Shown: positions 17,151 to 26,513, numbered from the stretch's first letter. The stretch is DNA of 51,268 nt from Rhodospirillales bacterium 69-11 (GCA_001898425.1 MKTV01000032.1:18871-70138), one strand, 5' to 3'. The notes: generated from the sequence alone by a model not told the origin. Numbers and translations: made by a program.

Positions 17151-17478
17151 GGCCCCCTCCTGCGAGCGAAGCGTTGCCCGGAACCCGTATGCGGCATCCC
17201 GGTCAGCACGCATCTTGGCAGCCGGCAGGCGGCTTGCAAGAGGGGCCGCGGTCCCACCAGGGGAAACGTTACCGTTGCGAAGAGGAGAACGGATGCGGCC
17301 CGATCCTGCCCTCGACGTCGTGGCAGAGCCCGCCCGCCCCGCACCGGTGCGCCATCCCGGCTTGCGGGCGGGCCGCCCGAGGCGGCTCAGCCGCGTAACG
17401 CCGCACGGCAGGGGGAGGAGGCGAACCCGAAAGAGGGAGGCGGCGGCGTCACCGGCGGGCGGCGGACAGCCGGCCGGG
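17151..17478. other. 328-bp region between two leftward genes, hsp20 upstream region
   Basis: Contains the hsp20 promoter. A CTTG box at about 17237 (minus strand) followed 17 nt later by a CC..-A-T-like hexamer only weakly fits the alphaproteobacterial RpoH pattern. On the plus strand AGAGGAGAAC precedes an ATG at 17293, but that frame runs antisense through the next gene and has no family resemblance. Confidence 0.35.
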
Positions 17479-17778
17479 TCACGCAGCCGATCTGGTCTGG
17501 ATCGCCGCCCGAAGACGGGGTGGCGCCCCATGGCCGACCGCGGCATGCCCGTCCTCCGTGGCGGCAATCCGGAAGTAATCGAGCACGAAGACGCGCACCG
17601 CCGACGTCCGTCCCCCGACATGACCTTCCGCCTCCACCCGGCGGACCAGGGCACTCATGTCCTGGCCTTCCCGTTCGCAGATCTCGAGCAATGCGTCCCA
17701 GAGTTCGGGCTCCAGCCGCATGCTGGTCCGCCCCCGTTCGGCGACGACGTTCCGATTGACGAGACGACTGGCGCTCAC
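17479..17778 (-). CDS. Ribbon-helix-helix domain protein (RHH_4 type)
   Basis: 99 aa from a GTG with AAGGGGG upstream. RNVVAERGRTSMRLEPELW, DALLEICEREGQDMSALVRRVEAE and RTSAVRVFVLDYFRIAA match the alphaproteobacterial ribbon-helix-helix family, in which a beta strand (RTSMRLE) reads DNA and two helices dimerise. The C-terminal ~25 residues are variable. It may be a small transcriptional regulator; the target is unknown. Divergent from the OmpA-like gene. Confidence 0.8.
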   Translation of the reverse strand: MSASRLVNRNVVAERGRTSMRLEPELWDALLEICEREGQDMSALVRRVEAEGHVGGRTSAVRVFVLDYFRIAATEDGHAAVGHGAPPRLRAAIQTRSAA

Positions 17779-17996
17779 CGCAGCCCCCTTTGGCTATGAT
17801 GCGGGAGATCAGCACGGACGCACTTAAGCAAAGGTTTGCGCCAGCCTCGTTTCCGAGGTCGTTTCGCATACGGTGGCAACTCGAACCGGTATTTCACGGG
17901 AGCGATGTGGTCACTTCGCCAGCCTCGGTTCCGGTTGACGCCGCATCAACCGGTCGGCAGGTAGGCTCGCAAAGCGTCCTCCAAAGGGAATCGGTC

Positions 17997-18383
17997 ATGC
18001 GGCGTGTCGCCCTCCTGCTCCTGCTCGTCACGGCGTTCGCCGGTTCGGCTCATGCCGATCCGCAGCGCTTCGTCATCTTCTTCATCGAATGGTCCGCCGC
18101 GATCGACGATGCCGCCAAGGGCGTCGTGGCCGAGGCCGCCGACTACGCCAAGGCCCACCCGACCGAAACCATCCAGGTGACCGGCTTCGCCGACCCCACC
18201 GGCAGCAAGCAGGCGAACGTCCTGCTCTCCGAACTGCGCGCGCAGCGCGTGGCCGACCTCCTGGCCGAGGACGGCGTGCCGCCCGCGCGAATCCGGCAGG
18301 TCGGCCGGGGATCGGTGAAGTTCGCCCTCACCCCGCTGGAAAGCCGCCGCGTGGAAGTGGCGATCAGCCCGGCGAAGCACTGA
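17997..18383 (+). CDS. Secreted OmpA-domain protein
   Basis: 128 aa from ATG 17997 with AAAGGGA upstream. A signal peptide, MRRVALLLLLVTAFAGSAHA, is followed directly by an OmpA_C-like domain: FVIFFIEWSAAIDDAAKGVV, IQVTGFADPTGSKQANVLLSEL shown in part as GFADPTGSKQAN, ELRAQRVADLLAEDGVP, and a closing ESRRVEVAI. This domain binds peptidoglycan in the periplasm; the D...R pair is present. There is no beta-barrel or lipobox, so it is a small soluble periplasmic protein. It ends 29 bp before recQ. Confidence 0.85.
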   Translation: MRRVALLLLLVTAFAGSAHADPQRFVIFFIEWSAAIDDAAKGVVAEAADYAKAHPTETIQVTGFADPTGSKQANVLLSELRAQRVADLLAEDGVPPARIRQVGRGSVKFALTPLESRRVEVAISPAKH

Positions 18384-18418
18384 CCACGCCATGCGGAGGC
18401 ACTGACCGCGCGATGCTG
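18375..18418 (+). repeat. 22-bp tandem duplication at the recQ start
   Basis: AGCACTGACCACGCCATGCGG is followed by GGCACTGACCGCGCGATGCTG, so a segment carrying a TGA and an ATG is repeated with a 22-bp period. The first ATG closes at once (Met-Arg-Arg-His-stop); the second is the recQ start. It is the same kind of event as at hpnM/hpnI. Confidence 0.6.
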
Positions 18419-20239
18419 CAGACCCGGATTCCCGAGGATCCCGCGGCGGTCCTGCGCCGTGTCTTCGGCTTTCCGGGTTTCCGCGGCCAGCAGGACGCCG
18501 TCGTCCAGCACGTGATCGCCGGCGGCGACGCCCTCGTGCTGATGCCCACCGGGGGCGGCAAGAGCCTCTGCTACCAGGTGCCGGCCCTGTGCCGGCCCGG
18601 GATGGGCATCATCGTCTCCCCCCTGATCGCCCTCATGGACGATCAGGTCGCCGCCCTCCGTCAGCTCGGCGTCAACGCGGGCGCCCTGCATTCTGACCTC
18701 GACCCGGCCGAGGCGCGCAGCGTCACCCGCGACCTGATCGAGCAGCAGCTCGACCTCTTGTACGTCTCGCCCGAACGCCTTCTCGGCAACGGCACGCTCG
18801 ACCGGCTCGCCCGCGTGCCGATCGGCCTGATCGCGATCGACGAGGCCCATTGCGTCTCGCAATGGGGACACGAGTTCCGGCCCGAATATCGCGGTCTCGC
18901 GTGCCTGCCGGGCCACTTTCCGGGGGTGCCGCGGATCGCCCTGACGGCGACCGCGGATCCGCGGACCCGCTCCGACATCCTCACCGCGCTGGCGATGCCG
19001 GATGCCGAGGTGTTCCTCTCGAGCTTCCATCGCGCGAACCTGCACCTGGCCGCCGCGCCGAAAGTGGGCGAGAGCGCGCAGCTGCTGGAGTTCCTCGCGC
19101 GCCATCCGGGCGATTGCGGGATCGTCTACTGCGGCAGCCGCGCCAAGACGGAGCGCGTGGCCGCGCGCCTGGTCGAGAAGGGCTACGCCTCGATCGCCTT
19201 CCACGCCGGTCTCGAGCCGCAGCAGAAGCGCGACGCGCTTGCCCGCTTCCGCTCCGGGGAGCCGCTGGTGGTGGTCGCCACCATCGCCTTCGGCATGGGG
19301 ATCGACCGGCCGGACGTGCGCTTCGTCGTGCATCTCGACATGCCGGAGAGCCCGGAAGCCTACTACCAGCAGATCGGCCGCGCCGGGCGCGACGGCGATC
19401 CCGCCGATACGCTGCTGCTCTATGACGGGCAGGACATCGCCCGCGCCCGCCACTGGCTGGCCCAGTCGGGCGCGCCCGAGACGCAGAAGCGCGTGATGCG
19501 CACGAAGCTCGAGGAGATGATCGGGCTGACCGAGGCGGTCGCCTGCCGCACGCGCTCCCTGCTCACGTGCTTCGGCGAGGACCTGCACGCGCCCTGCGGC
19601 CATTGCGACAATTGCGATGCGCCGCCGGTGACCGAAGACGCGACCGTGGCGGCGCAGAAGGTGCTGTCGGCCGTCTACCGCACCGACCAGATCTTCGGCG
19701 CCCTGCACGTGATCGCGGTGCTGCGGGGCGAGGCGACCGAAGCGGTGGTGCGGCATCGCCACGACCAGCTTCCGACCTTCGGCGTCGGCAAGGATCACGC
19801 GGCACCTTACTGGCGCGGCCTGATCCGCCAGCTGATCGCACTGGGCGCGCTGGACGTCGACACGGCCGGCCATGGCGGGCTTTTCCTGGTGCAGGAGAAG
19901 GCGCGGCCGATCCTGCGGGGCGAACAGCAGGTGATGCTGCGGCAGGAGACGCCGCGCCGCCCCCGCGGCGTCACGCGCCCCGACCGGCCGGGGCTCACCG
20001 CGGCCTCCACAGGTCCCGAGGCAACGGGCCTGTTCGAGGCGCTGCGTACCTGGCGCGCGACCGAGGCGCGCACGCAATCCGTGCCGCCCTACGTGATCTT
20101 CCACGACACGGTGTTGCGCGAGATCGCCGCCGTGCGCCCCGAGACGCTGGACGAACTCGGCCAGATCAAGGGCGTCGGTGCGTCCAAGCTGCAACGCTAC
20201 GGCGCACCCGTGCTGGAGGTGCTGCGAGCGGCGGCGTAA
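18413..20239 (+). CDS. recQ: ATP-dependent DNA helicase RecQ
   Basis: 608 aa. A 3'-5' helicase of the RecF pathway and replication-fork repair. Motif I (Walker A) MPTGGGKSLCYQ at about 44-55; motif II IDEAHCVSQWGHEFRPEY at about 142-159 with the aromatic-rich loop; LTATADPRTRSDI; helicase domain 2 with IVYCGSRAKTERVA, TIAFGMGIDRPDVRFV and QQIGRAGRDG; RecQ-Ct zinc cysteines in ACRTRSLLTCFGE and CGHCDNC; a winged helix; and a single C-terminal HRDC domain (ETLDELGQIKGVGASKLQRYG). Length is that of bacterial RecQ. Confidence 0.97.
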   Translation: MLQTRIPEDPAAVLRRVFGFPGFRGQQDAVVQHVIAGGDALVLMPTGGGKSLCYQVPALCRPGMGIIVSPLIALMDDQVAALRQLGVNAGALHSDLDPAEARSVTRDLIEQQLDLLYVSPERLLGNGTLDRLARVPIGLIAIDEAHCVSQWGHEFRPEYRGLACLPGHFPGVPRIALTATADPRTRSDILTALAMPDAEVFLSSFHRANLHLAAAPKVGESAQLLEFLARHPGDCGIVYCGSRAKTERVAARLVEKGYASIAFHAGLEPQQKRDALARFRSGEPLVVVATIAFGMGIDRPDVRFVVHLDMPESPEAYYQQIGRAGRDGDPADTLLLYDGQDIARARHWLAQSGAPETQKRVMRTKLEEMIGLTEAVACRTRSLLTCFGEDLHAPCGHCDNCDAPPVTEDATVAAQKVLSAVYRTDQIFGALHVIAVLRGEATEAVVRHRHDQLPTFGVGKDHAAPYWRGLIRQLIALGALDVDTAGHGGLFLVQEKARPILRGEQQVMLRQETPRRPRGVTRPDRPGLTAASTGPEATGLFEALRTWRATEARTQSVPPYVIFHDTVLREIAAVRPETLDELGQIKGVGASKLQRYGAPVLEVLRAAA

Positions 20240-20508
20240 CGGGACGGCTCACCAGGGGCGGCTGACGGGTGGTGGCGTGTCGCCCTACCCCACCATCATG
20301 GCCGGGCTCGATCTGCCATCCTTCGCGGCACTCTGCCGGTGGGGGTGGCCGGGTCAAGCCCGGCCATGACGACGAGAGGGGCTGGGGGTGGCCGGGTCAA
20401 GCCCGGCCATGACGACGAGAGGGGCTGGGGGCGGCTGGGGCAAGCCCGGCCATGACGAGGCGGGGAGTAGGCGGGCAACAGCCCACACCCTCCCCTCCCC
20501 CACGCCTG
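20240..20508. repeat. Three-copy 43-bp tandem repeat of a GGCCGGG palindrome between recQ and frc
   Basis: The unit GTGGCCGGGTCAAGCCCGGC-CATGACGACGAGAGGGGCTGGGG starts at about 20345 and 20388 as exact copies and at 20431 as a degenerate third (GCGGCTGGGGCAAGCCCGGC). Each holds GGCCGGGTCAAGCCCGGCC, which folds on itself. A further diverged copy (CATGGCCGGGCTCGATCTGCC) lies at 20298. The region separates two convergent genes and holds no gene; it may act as a transcript-end structure. Confidence 0.8.
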
Positions 20509-21783
20509 CTACTCGGCCGCCGCGCGCGTCACCCCCTTCAGCCCCGGCGACTGCAGCAACTCCGCGACCTTCGCGCTATCGAACCCGAGCACGTCGCGCA
20601 GGATCTCCTCGCTGTGCTCGCCCAGCAGCGGGGAACGCTTCACGTCCGCCGGACTGTCCGACAGCTTGATCGGGTTGCCGACCGTCAGGTACTTGCCGCG
20701 GGTCGGGTGATCCACCTCCACCACGGTCCCGGTCTCCCGCAGCGACGGCTCCACCGCCAGCTCCTTCATCGACAGGATCGGCCCGCAGGGGATGTCGTAC
20801 TGGTTGAGGATCTCCATGGCCTCGAACTTCGTCTTAGTCATGGTCCACTCTTCGATCGTGTCGAAGATCGCCTTCAGCCGCGGCAGGCGCGCCTTGGGCG
20901 TCGCATAGTCCGGATGGGTCTTCCACTCCGGCTTGCCGATCACTTCGCAGATCGATTCCCAGACCGGCGCCTGGGTGATGAAGTAGATGTAGGCGTTCGG
21001 ATCGGTCTCCCACCCCTTGCACTTCAGGATCCAGCCCGGCTGACCGCCGCCCGACGCATTGCCCGCACGAGGCACCGCTTCGCCGAACTCGCCGTCGGGA
21101 TACTGCGGATACTCGGTCAACGGACCATGCGCGAGCCGCTGCTGGTCACGTAGTTTCACACGGCACAGATTGAGCACGCCATCCTGCATCGCGACCGTCA
21201 CGCGCTGGCCGCGCCCGCTCGCATGCCGCTGGTACAACGCGGTGACGATGCCCAGCGCCAAATGCAGCCCGGTGCCGGAATCCCCGATCTGCGCACCCGT
21301 GACCAGCGGCGGCCCATCGTCGAAGCCGGTCGTGGACGCAGCGCCGCCCGCGCATTGGGCGATGTTCTCGTAGACCTTGCAGTCCTCGTACGGCCCCGGC
21401 CCGAAGCCCTTGATGGAGGCGAGGATCATCCGCGGGTTCAGTTCCTGCACCCGCTCCCACGTGAAGCCCATGCGGTCGAGCGCGCCGGGCGCGAAGTTCT
21501 CCACCATCACGTCGCAGGTCTTCACCAGCGCTTCCAGTACCGCCTTCCCGTTCGGATCCCGCGCGTCGACCGTGATCGAGCGCTTGTTGTGGTTCAGCAT
21601 GGTGAAATACAGGCTGTCCACCTTGGGGAGGTCCTGCAGCTGGCCGCGGGTGATGTCGCCCGTGACCGGGCGCTCCACCTTGATCACGTCCGCGCCGAAC
21701 CAGGCGAGCAACTGCGTGCAGGTCGGACCCGACTGCACATGGGTGAAGTCGAGGATGCGGACGCCTTCGAGTGCCTTGCTCAT
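20509..21783 (-). CDS. frc: Formyl-CoA:oxalate CoA-transferase Frc
   Basis: 424 aa, a class III (CaiB/BaiF) CoA-transferase. It moves CoA from formyl-CoA to oxalate so that Oxc can decarboxylate it. The catalytic Asp is Asp168 in [16 protein letters not shown], almost the same position as Asp169 of the Oxalobacter enzyme. The glycine loop NASGGGQPG and the segment [18 protein letters not shown] are specific to Frc; the loop has Ser in place of one of the usual glycines. It begins one base after the oxc stop, so gntR-oxc-frc is one operon. Confidence 0.94.
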   Translation of the reverse strand: MSKALEGVRILDFTHVQSGPTCTQLLAWFGADVIKVERPVTGDITRGQLQDLPKVDSLYFTMLNHNKRSITVDARDPNGKAVLEALVKTCDVMVENFAPGALDRMGFTWERVQELNPRMILASIKGFGPGPYEDCKVYENIAQCAGGAASTTGFDDGPPLVTGAQIGDSGTGLHLALGIVTALYQRHASGRGQRVTVAMQDGVLNLCRVKLRDQQRLAHGPLTEYPQYPDGEFGEAVPRAGNASGGGQPGWILKCKGWETDPNAYIYFITQAPVWESICEVIGKPEWKTHPDYATPKARLPRLKAIFDTIEEWTMTKTKFEAMEILNQYDIPCGPILSMKELAVEPSLRETGTVVEVDHPTRGKYLTVGNPIKLSDSPADVKRSPLLGEHSEEILRDVLGFDSAKVAELLQSPGLKGVTRAAAE

Positions 21784-21784
21784 C

Positions 21785-23530
21785 TCATGCTCCTCCCTTT
21801 TTCGCGAGAGCGCTCTTGGGATTTAGGTTGCCGATGTTACCACTCTCGGTGCCCGCGGCCGGATCGATCACCGCGTTGATGAGCGTGGGTTTGCCGGAGT
21901 CCATCGCGTCTTCGACCGCGCGCTTCAGCTCGTCGGGCGTGGTGACGTTCACGCCGACGCCGCCGAACGCCTCCATCATCCGATCATACCGCGCGCCCGG
22001 AACGAACATCGTGATCGCCGGATCCGCCCCGCCGCTCGGGTTCACACCATCGCCGCGGTAGATGCCGTCATTGTTGAACACGACGACACAGACCGGCAGC
22101 CCGTAGCGGCAGATCGTCTCGACCTCCATGCCGGAGAAGCCGAACGCGCTGTCGCCGACGACCGCGAGCACCTTCTGGCCGGTCTCGATCGCCGCTGCGG
22201 CGGCGAAGCCCATGCCGATGCCCATCACGCCCCAGGTCCCGACATCCAGGCGCTTGCGCGGCCGGTACATGTCGATGACGCCGCGGGCCTGGTCGAGCGT
22301 GTTGGCGCCCTCGTTCACCAGGATCGCGTCCGGCCGGTCCTTGACCACGTCGCGCAGGACGCGCAGCGCCGAGTGGTAGTCCATCGGACTGGCGTTGCGG
22401 CCGAGCCGCGCGGCCATGCGGGCGACGTTCTGGTCCTTCTTGGCGGCGATGGCATCGGTCCAGGCGGAAGGCGGCGGTTGCCAGTCCGCGCCGATGCCTT
22501 TCAGCAGCGCGGCGACGCAGGAGCCGATATCGCCCACCACGGGGGCCGCGATCTCGACATTGCTGTCCATCTCGCGCGGCTCGATGTCGACCTGGATGAA
22601 GCGCTTCGATCCCGGCGGACCCCATTGCTTGCCCTTGCCGTGGCTCAGCAGCCAGTTGAGCCGCGCGCCGATCAGCATCACGACGTCGCTCTCGGCCAGC
22701 ACGGTGGAGCGTGCGGCCGCGGCCGATTGCGGGTGGGTGTCCGGCAGCAGGCCCTTCGCCATGCTCATCGGGACGTACGGAATGCCGGTCTTCTCGACCA
22801 GGGCGCGGATGTCGTCGTCGGCCTGCGCGTAGGCGGCGCCCTTGCCCAGAATGATCAGCGGCTTCTTCGCACTGCGCAGCACGTCCAGCGCGCGGACCAC
22901 GGACTCCGGCGCGGGCAGTTGCGCGGGCGCCGGATCGATCACCTTCACCAGGGAGCGGCGGCCCGCCTCGGCGGCCATCACCTGGCCCAGCAGCTTGGCT
23001 GGCAGGTCGAGATACACGCCACCGGGCCGGCCGGAGACGGCGGCGCGGATCGCGCGCGCGATCCCGATGCCGATATCCGCCGCGTGCAGCACGCGATACG
23101 CCGCCTTGCACAGCGGGCGGGCGATGGCGAGCTGGTCCATCTCCTCGTAGTCGCCCTGCTGCAGATCCACGATCTCGCGTTCCGAGGAGCCGCTGATCAG
23201 GATCATCGGAAAGCAGTTGGTGGTGGCATTCGCCAGCGCGACGAGCCCGTTGAGGAAGCCGGGTGCCGACACCGTCAGGCACACGCCCGGCGCCTTGGTC
23301 AGGAACCCGGCGATCGCCGCGGCATTGCCGGCGTTCTGCTCGTGCCGGAAGGAGATCACGCGCATTCCCGAGGCCTGCGCGAGGCGTCCCAGGTCGGTAA
23401 TCGGAATGCCGGGCACGCCATAGATCGTCCGGACGCCGTTGAGCTTCAGCGCGTCGATCACCAGGTGGAACCCGTCGGTCAACTCGGCGTCCGCCTGGTC
23501 GCGTGCCGGGTCCGCTGCCGCTGAGGACAT
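21785..23530 (-). CDS. oxc: Oxalyl-CoA decarboxylase Oxc
   Basis: 581 aa from ATG 23530, with GAGGAGAGG upstream. A thiamine-diphosphate enzyme that turns oxalyl-CoA into formyl-CoA and CO2. Seen: cofactor-activating Glu64 in [28 protein letters not shown], central domain with [12 protein letters not shown] and VQVDIEP-like [14 protein letters not shown], and the ThDP motif [16 protein letters not shown] through [12 protein letters not shown]. Length fits. Together with Frc it converts oxalate to formate and CO2, an energy-yielding or detoxifying route common in plant-associated and soil bacteria. Confidence 0.95.
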   Translation of the reverse strand: MSSAAADPARDQADAELTDGFHLVIDALKLNGVRTIYGVPGIPITDLGRLAQASGMRVISFRHEQNAGNAAAIAGFLTKAPGVCLTVSAPGFLNGLVALANATTNCFPMILISGSSEREIVDLQQGDYEEMDQLAIARPLCKAAYRVLHAADIGIGIARAIRAAVSGRPGGVYLDLPAKLLGQVMAAEAGRRSLVKVIDPAPAQLPAPESVVRALDVLRSAKKPLIILGKGAAYAQADDDIRALVEKTGIPYVPMSMAKGLLPDTHPQSAAAARSTVLAESDVVMLIGARLNWLLSHGKGKQWGPPGSKRFIQVDIEPREMDSNVEIAAPVVGDIGSCVAALLKGIGADWQPPPSAWTDAIAAKKDQNVARMAARLGRNASPMDYHSALRVLRDVVKDRPDAILVNEGANTLDQARGVIDMYRPRKRLDVGTWGVMGIGMGFAAAAAIETGQKVLAVVGDSAFGFSGMEVETICRYGLPVCVVVFNNDGIYRGDGVNPSGGADPAITMFVPGARYDRMMEAFGGVGVNVTTPDELKRAVEDAMDSGKPTLINAVIDPAAGTESGNIGNLNPKSALAKKGGA

Positions 23531-23708
23531 CAGCCTCTCCTCATGCTTGTCGGGGTTCGCCCGCGCGGGCGGGTCATGCCGCCGGTGCGGCGGCGCGGGG
23601 TGATTGCAAGCGACATGGTTTCCTCCAGAAGGCTTGCCGCAGGATGTCTCTATTCCTCCGTCCTGCGCGCGGCGCCGGACGGGCGGGTGTGTGGGCGAGC
23701 AGTGGCTG

Positions 23709-24452
23709 TCACGCGCCGGCACCGGCGGTGCGCGCGGCCGAACGATCGGCCAGGGGTGCGTCGAGGAAGTCGCCATGCCGTTCGACATGGGCGGCCAGTC
23801 CCATCGTGTGTTCCCGCACCAGCCGCGCCGCGCGATCGGCATCATGGTTCGCCAGCGCCTCGATGATCGCGTGATGGTCGGCGACCGACCGGCGCGCGCG
23901 ATTGTCCTGTGTCATCGTCACCGCGCGGACGGCGCGCATGTGGATGAACAGGCTCTCGGTCAGGCTCTCCATCAGCCCGATGCCGCCCAGCCGGATGATG
24001 GCCTTGTGGAAGGCCATGTTGGCGTCGGAATACTCGTGGATATGCGCGTCCGGATCGTCCTGGAACGCTTCGCCCAGGGCGCGCAGTTCGGCGATCTCGG
24101 CCGCGGTGACGTGCGGGGCCGCGAGCCGCGCGGCCATGCTCTCGATCGCCGCCCAGACGGTGATCATCTCGACCACCTCGCGCTTGCTCTTGCGCACGAC
24201 GAGCACGCCGCGGCGCGGAATGGCGCGGACGAAGCCTTCCTGCTCCAGGATCGAGAGAGCTTCCCGGATCGGGGTGCGGCTGACGCCGAGATCCTGCGAG
24301 AGCTGACGCTCGTCGAGCCGGATTTCCTCGTGCGTGCCGTAGATGTCCATTTCGGTGATGGCGCGCTTGATCGCGTCGCAGGCCTGGCGCCGCAGCGTCA
24401 CGCCGGCATCGAGCGGTTCGACCCGCAGCCTGGGGTTCGCGACGTCCTGCAT
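23709..24452 (-). CDS. GntR-family regulator with FCD domain, probable oxalate operon regulator
   Basis: 247 aa from ATG 24452, with AGGAGGAGG upstream. Winged helix at about 20-90: [31 protein letters not shown] followed by [13 protein letters not shown]. The C-terminal all-helical FCD ligand domain follows with [12 protein letters not shown] and [13 protein letters not shown], whose Asp/His residues are typical metal/acid-ligand positions. FCD regulators bind short organic acids. As the first gene before oxc-frc, and with a palindrome in its promoter, it probably senses oxalate or a CoA derivative. It may also control the divergent dehydrogenase. Confidence 0.88.
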   Translation of the reverse strand: MQDVANPRLRVEPLDAGVTLRRQACDAIKRAITEMDIYGTHEEIRLDERQLSQDLGVSRTPIREALSILEQEGFVRAIPRRGVLVVRKSKREVVEMITVWAAIESMAARLAAPHVTAAEIAELRALGEAFQDDPDAHIHEYSDANMAFHKAIIRLGGIGLMESLTESLFIHMRAVRAVTMTQDNRARRSVADHHAIIEALANHDADRAARLVREHTMGLAAHVERHGDFLDAPLADRSAARTAGAGA

Positions 24453-24475
24453 CGGGCGCCTCCTCCTGGCATGTG

Positions 24476-24489
24476 GGATACTGTATACC
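24476..24489. promoter_or_regulatory. Candidate GntR/FCD operator (ATAC-T-GTAT)
   Basis: GGATACTGTATACC, an inverted repeat ATAC-T-GTAT with a following GTATAC, in the gap between the GntR gene and the divergent dehydrogenase. It is the most AT-rich point of the region. FCD-type GntR proteins commonly bind GTATAC-like palindromes, so this is a likely autoregulatory site and could serve both directions. Confidence 0.6.
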
Positions 24490-24629
24490 AGAGCCGGTCG
24501 CAACTCCGCCGCCTGCGCGCCCCCTGCTCCCCGGTCGCGCAGCCCGTTCACCCCGGTCGAGCAGCCCTGTTCAGCCCGAACGAAACGGGTTAGCCCTTCC
24601 GGACCGCACGCAGCAGGGGACGCGAGACC

Positions 24630-25640
24630 ATGACCGCCACGGTGCTCTATTCGGAAAACAACTATCCCGATGACAGCGTCGAGCGGCGGATCTACGGCCC
24701 CGACGTGCGGGTGATCTTCCCCGCGACGTCGAGCTCCCTCGCCGATCTGTCGGATGCGGACTGCGCCGCCGCGAATGGGCTGATGATCCTGCGCTACAAG
24801 GTCCGGCGGGAGGATCTGGCGCGCTTCCCCAACCTGAAGGCGATCTGCCGGATGGGCGTCGGCTACGACAATCTGGACCGCGCCGCCGCCGCCGAACGCG
24901 GCATCATGATCCTGAACGTGCCTGACTACGGCACGACCGAGGTCGCCGACCACGCCATCGCCCTGGCGCTTGCGCTCCGTCGCGGCATCCTGCTGCACCA
25001 CGAGACCCAACGCGCCAGCCCGCCGGCGGCGTGGCGCTACATCGACGATCCGCTGGTCCGTCGCTCCTCGGTGCAGACCTTCGGCATCGTCGGCATGGGC
25101 CGCATCGCGACCGCCGTCGCCTTGCGTGCCAAGGCGTTCGGCTTCCGCGTGATCTTCTACGACCCGTACCTGCCGAACGGCGTCGAACTCGGACTCGGCA
25201 TCGGGCGCGCGGCAACGCTGGAGGAGCTGCTGCGGCAGACCGACACGCTGTCGATCCACACGCCACTCACGCCGGAGACGCGCAACCTGATCGGCGCGCG
25301 CGAACTCGCGCTGCTGCCGAAAGGCGCGATCGTGGTGAACACGGCGCGCGGCCCGATCATCGACATCGACGCACTGGGGGAGGCGCTGAAGTCCGGCCAC
25401 CTCGCCGGCGTCGGGCTGGACGTCGTGCCGGTGGAACCGCCGGTCGAGCCGGTGCCGATGCTCATGCAGGCCTATCGCGACCGCGCGCCCTGGACGCTGG
25501 GGCGCCTGGTAATCACCCCGCATTCGGCCTTCTACACGCCGCAGGCCTGGGACGATATCCGCTCCAAATCCGCCGAGACCATGCGCGCCGCGCTGCTGGG
25601 GCCGCGCGCGCAGAACGTCATCCCGCCGGACAGCTACTGA
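24630..25640 (+). CDS. D-isomer-specific 2-hydroxyacid dehydrogenase
   Basis: 336 aa. NAD-binding Rossmann motif VQTFGIVGMGRIATAVALRAKAFG (GxGxxA variant: GMGRIA) starts near residue 148. The catalytic Arg is in NTARGPIID and the His in ITPHSAFYTPQAW; the Glu lies in VVPVEPP. The N-terminal domain has CRMGVGYDNLD. It reduces a 2-oxo acid such as glyoxylate or hydroxypyruvate; the PHSAFYT ending resembles the C-terminal-binding-protein-like group. Its position, divergent from gntR-oxc-frc and sharing the palindrome, hints at glyoxylate/oxalate metabolism, which is inference. Confidence 0.87.
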   Translation: MTATVLYSENNYPDDSVERRIYGPDVRVIFPATSSSLADLSDADCAAANGLMILRYKVRREDLARFPNLKAICRMGVGYDNLDRAAAAERGIMILNVPDYGTTEVADHAIALALALRRGILLHHETQRASPPAAWRYIDDPLVRRSSVQTFGIVGMGRIATAVALRAKAFGFRVIFYDPYLPNGVELGLGIGRAATLEELLRQTDTLSIHTPLTPETRNLIGARELALLPKGAIVVNTARGPIIDIDALGEALKSGHLAGVGLDVVPVEPPVEPVPMLMQAYRDRAPWTLGRLVITPHSAFYTPQAWDDIRSKSAETMRAALLGPRAQNVIPPDSY

Positions 25641-25668
25641 ACGCGCGCGCCGCGGCGGACGCGGCCGG

Positions 25669-26424
25669 TCACGGCTGGATCACCAGCCCGCCGTCGACGT
25701 GCAGCGTCTGGCCGGTGATGTAGCCGGCGGCTTCCGAGGCGAGGAACGCGATCGCCGCCGCCACCTCGTCCGGCAGCCCGATGCGACCGAGCGGAATCCG
25801 ATCGGTCTGGCGCTGGAGCGTGCCGGGGCCGATGGCGCGGTGCGCGCCTTCGTCTTTGCGGATGAAACCAGGCACGACCGCGTTCACCGTTACCCCGGCC
25901 GGCCCCAGCTCGACGGCGAGCGCGCGCACCAGCGCCTCCAGCCCCGCCTTGGCTGCGGCGGAGGCCGGGAAGGTCGTGACGTCGGTGCGGAACGTGTGGG
26001 CGACGAAGCTGGAGACGGCGACGATTCGCGCGCCCTGGCCGAGATGCGGGAGGGCGGCACGGGCGAGGCGGAAGAACGCGCCCTGGATCGCCTCGACCGA
26101 CGCGGTCATCGCCGCGTCCGAAACCTGTGCGAACGGCGTGCGGTCGGCGAAGCCGGCATTGCTGACCAGCACGTCGAGCCCGCCGAAGCGTGCCGTCGCT
26201 TCGGCGATCAGCCTCGCCGCGGTCTCCGGCACCACGAGATCGCCGGTGACGCACGCCGCCTCGGCGCCGGCCGCGCGCGCCGTTTCCGCGACCGCCTCGA
26301 GCCCGGCCAGGTTCGCCCGCGTATGGAGCAGCAGGCGGGCGTTCGGCGTTGCGAGCCGGCGCGCGGCCGCCGCACCAATCCCGCTTGCCGCCCCGGTGAT
26401 CAGGATCCGTCTCGTGTCTGGCAT
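25669..26424 (-). CDS. Short-chain dehydrogenase/reductase lacking the catalytic Tyr
   Basis: 251 aa from ATG 26424. Classical SDR: TGAASGIGAAAARRL (cofactor motif), LVSNAGFADRTPF (the N-A-G motif), RIVAVSSFVAHTF (Ser position), and the PGFIRKDEG and GYITGQTLHVDGG ends. The YxxxK motif should follow the Ser; here the segment is TTFPASAAAKAGLEAL, so Lys is kept but the Tyr position is Ser (codon TCC, at 25960-25962). The protein is otherwise full length. It may be catalytically altered, or use a neighbouring residue. It ends 28 bp past the convergent dehydrogenase and is 89 bp downstream of the lactonase gene on the same strand. Confidence 0.85.
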   Translation of the reverse strand: MPDTRRILITGAASGIGAAAARRLATPNARLLLHTRANLAGLEAVAETARAAGAEAACVTGDLVVPETAARLIAEATARFGGLDVLVSNAGFADRTPFAQVSDAAMTASVEAIQGAFFRLARAALPHLGQGARIVAVSSFVAHTFRTDVTTFPASAAAKAGLEALVRALAVELGPAGVTVNAVVPGFIRKDEGAHRAIGPGTLQRQTDRIPLGRIGLPDEVAAAIAFLASEAAGYITGQTLHVDGGLVIQP

Positions 26425-26513
26425 CTGCTTGGTCCGCTGCTGGGTTCGCTTCCCGTCGTCGCAGACAGGGCGCGGGAAACGGTGACGTGTGGGCGTGAGC
26501 GGCGCGGCGGCCC

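Noticed and set aside
17200-17245. RpoH-type promoter for hsp20
   Set aside because: A CTTG box is present, but the matching -10 differs at several key positions from the alphaproteobacterial pattern, so no feature is called.
15861-17759. 632-codon plus-strand frame spanning several genes
   Set aside because: It runs antisense to the DUF1150, hsp20 and ribbon-helix-helix genes and has shadow composition.
17293-17799. AGAGGAGAAC before an ATG at 17293 on the plus strand, opening a frame of about 168 codons
   Set aside because: Good ribosome-site look, but the frame is Arg/Pro/Gly-rich and runs antisense through the ribbon-helix-helix gene.
20341-20463. Tandem repeats near recQ as a CRISPR array
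   Set aside because: The 43-bp units are contiguous with no spacers, and no cas genes are present.
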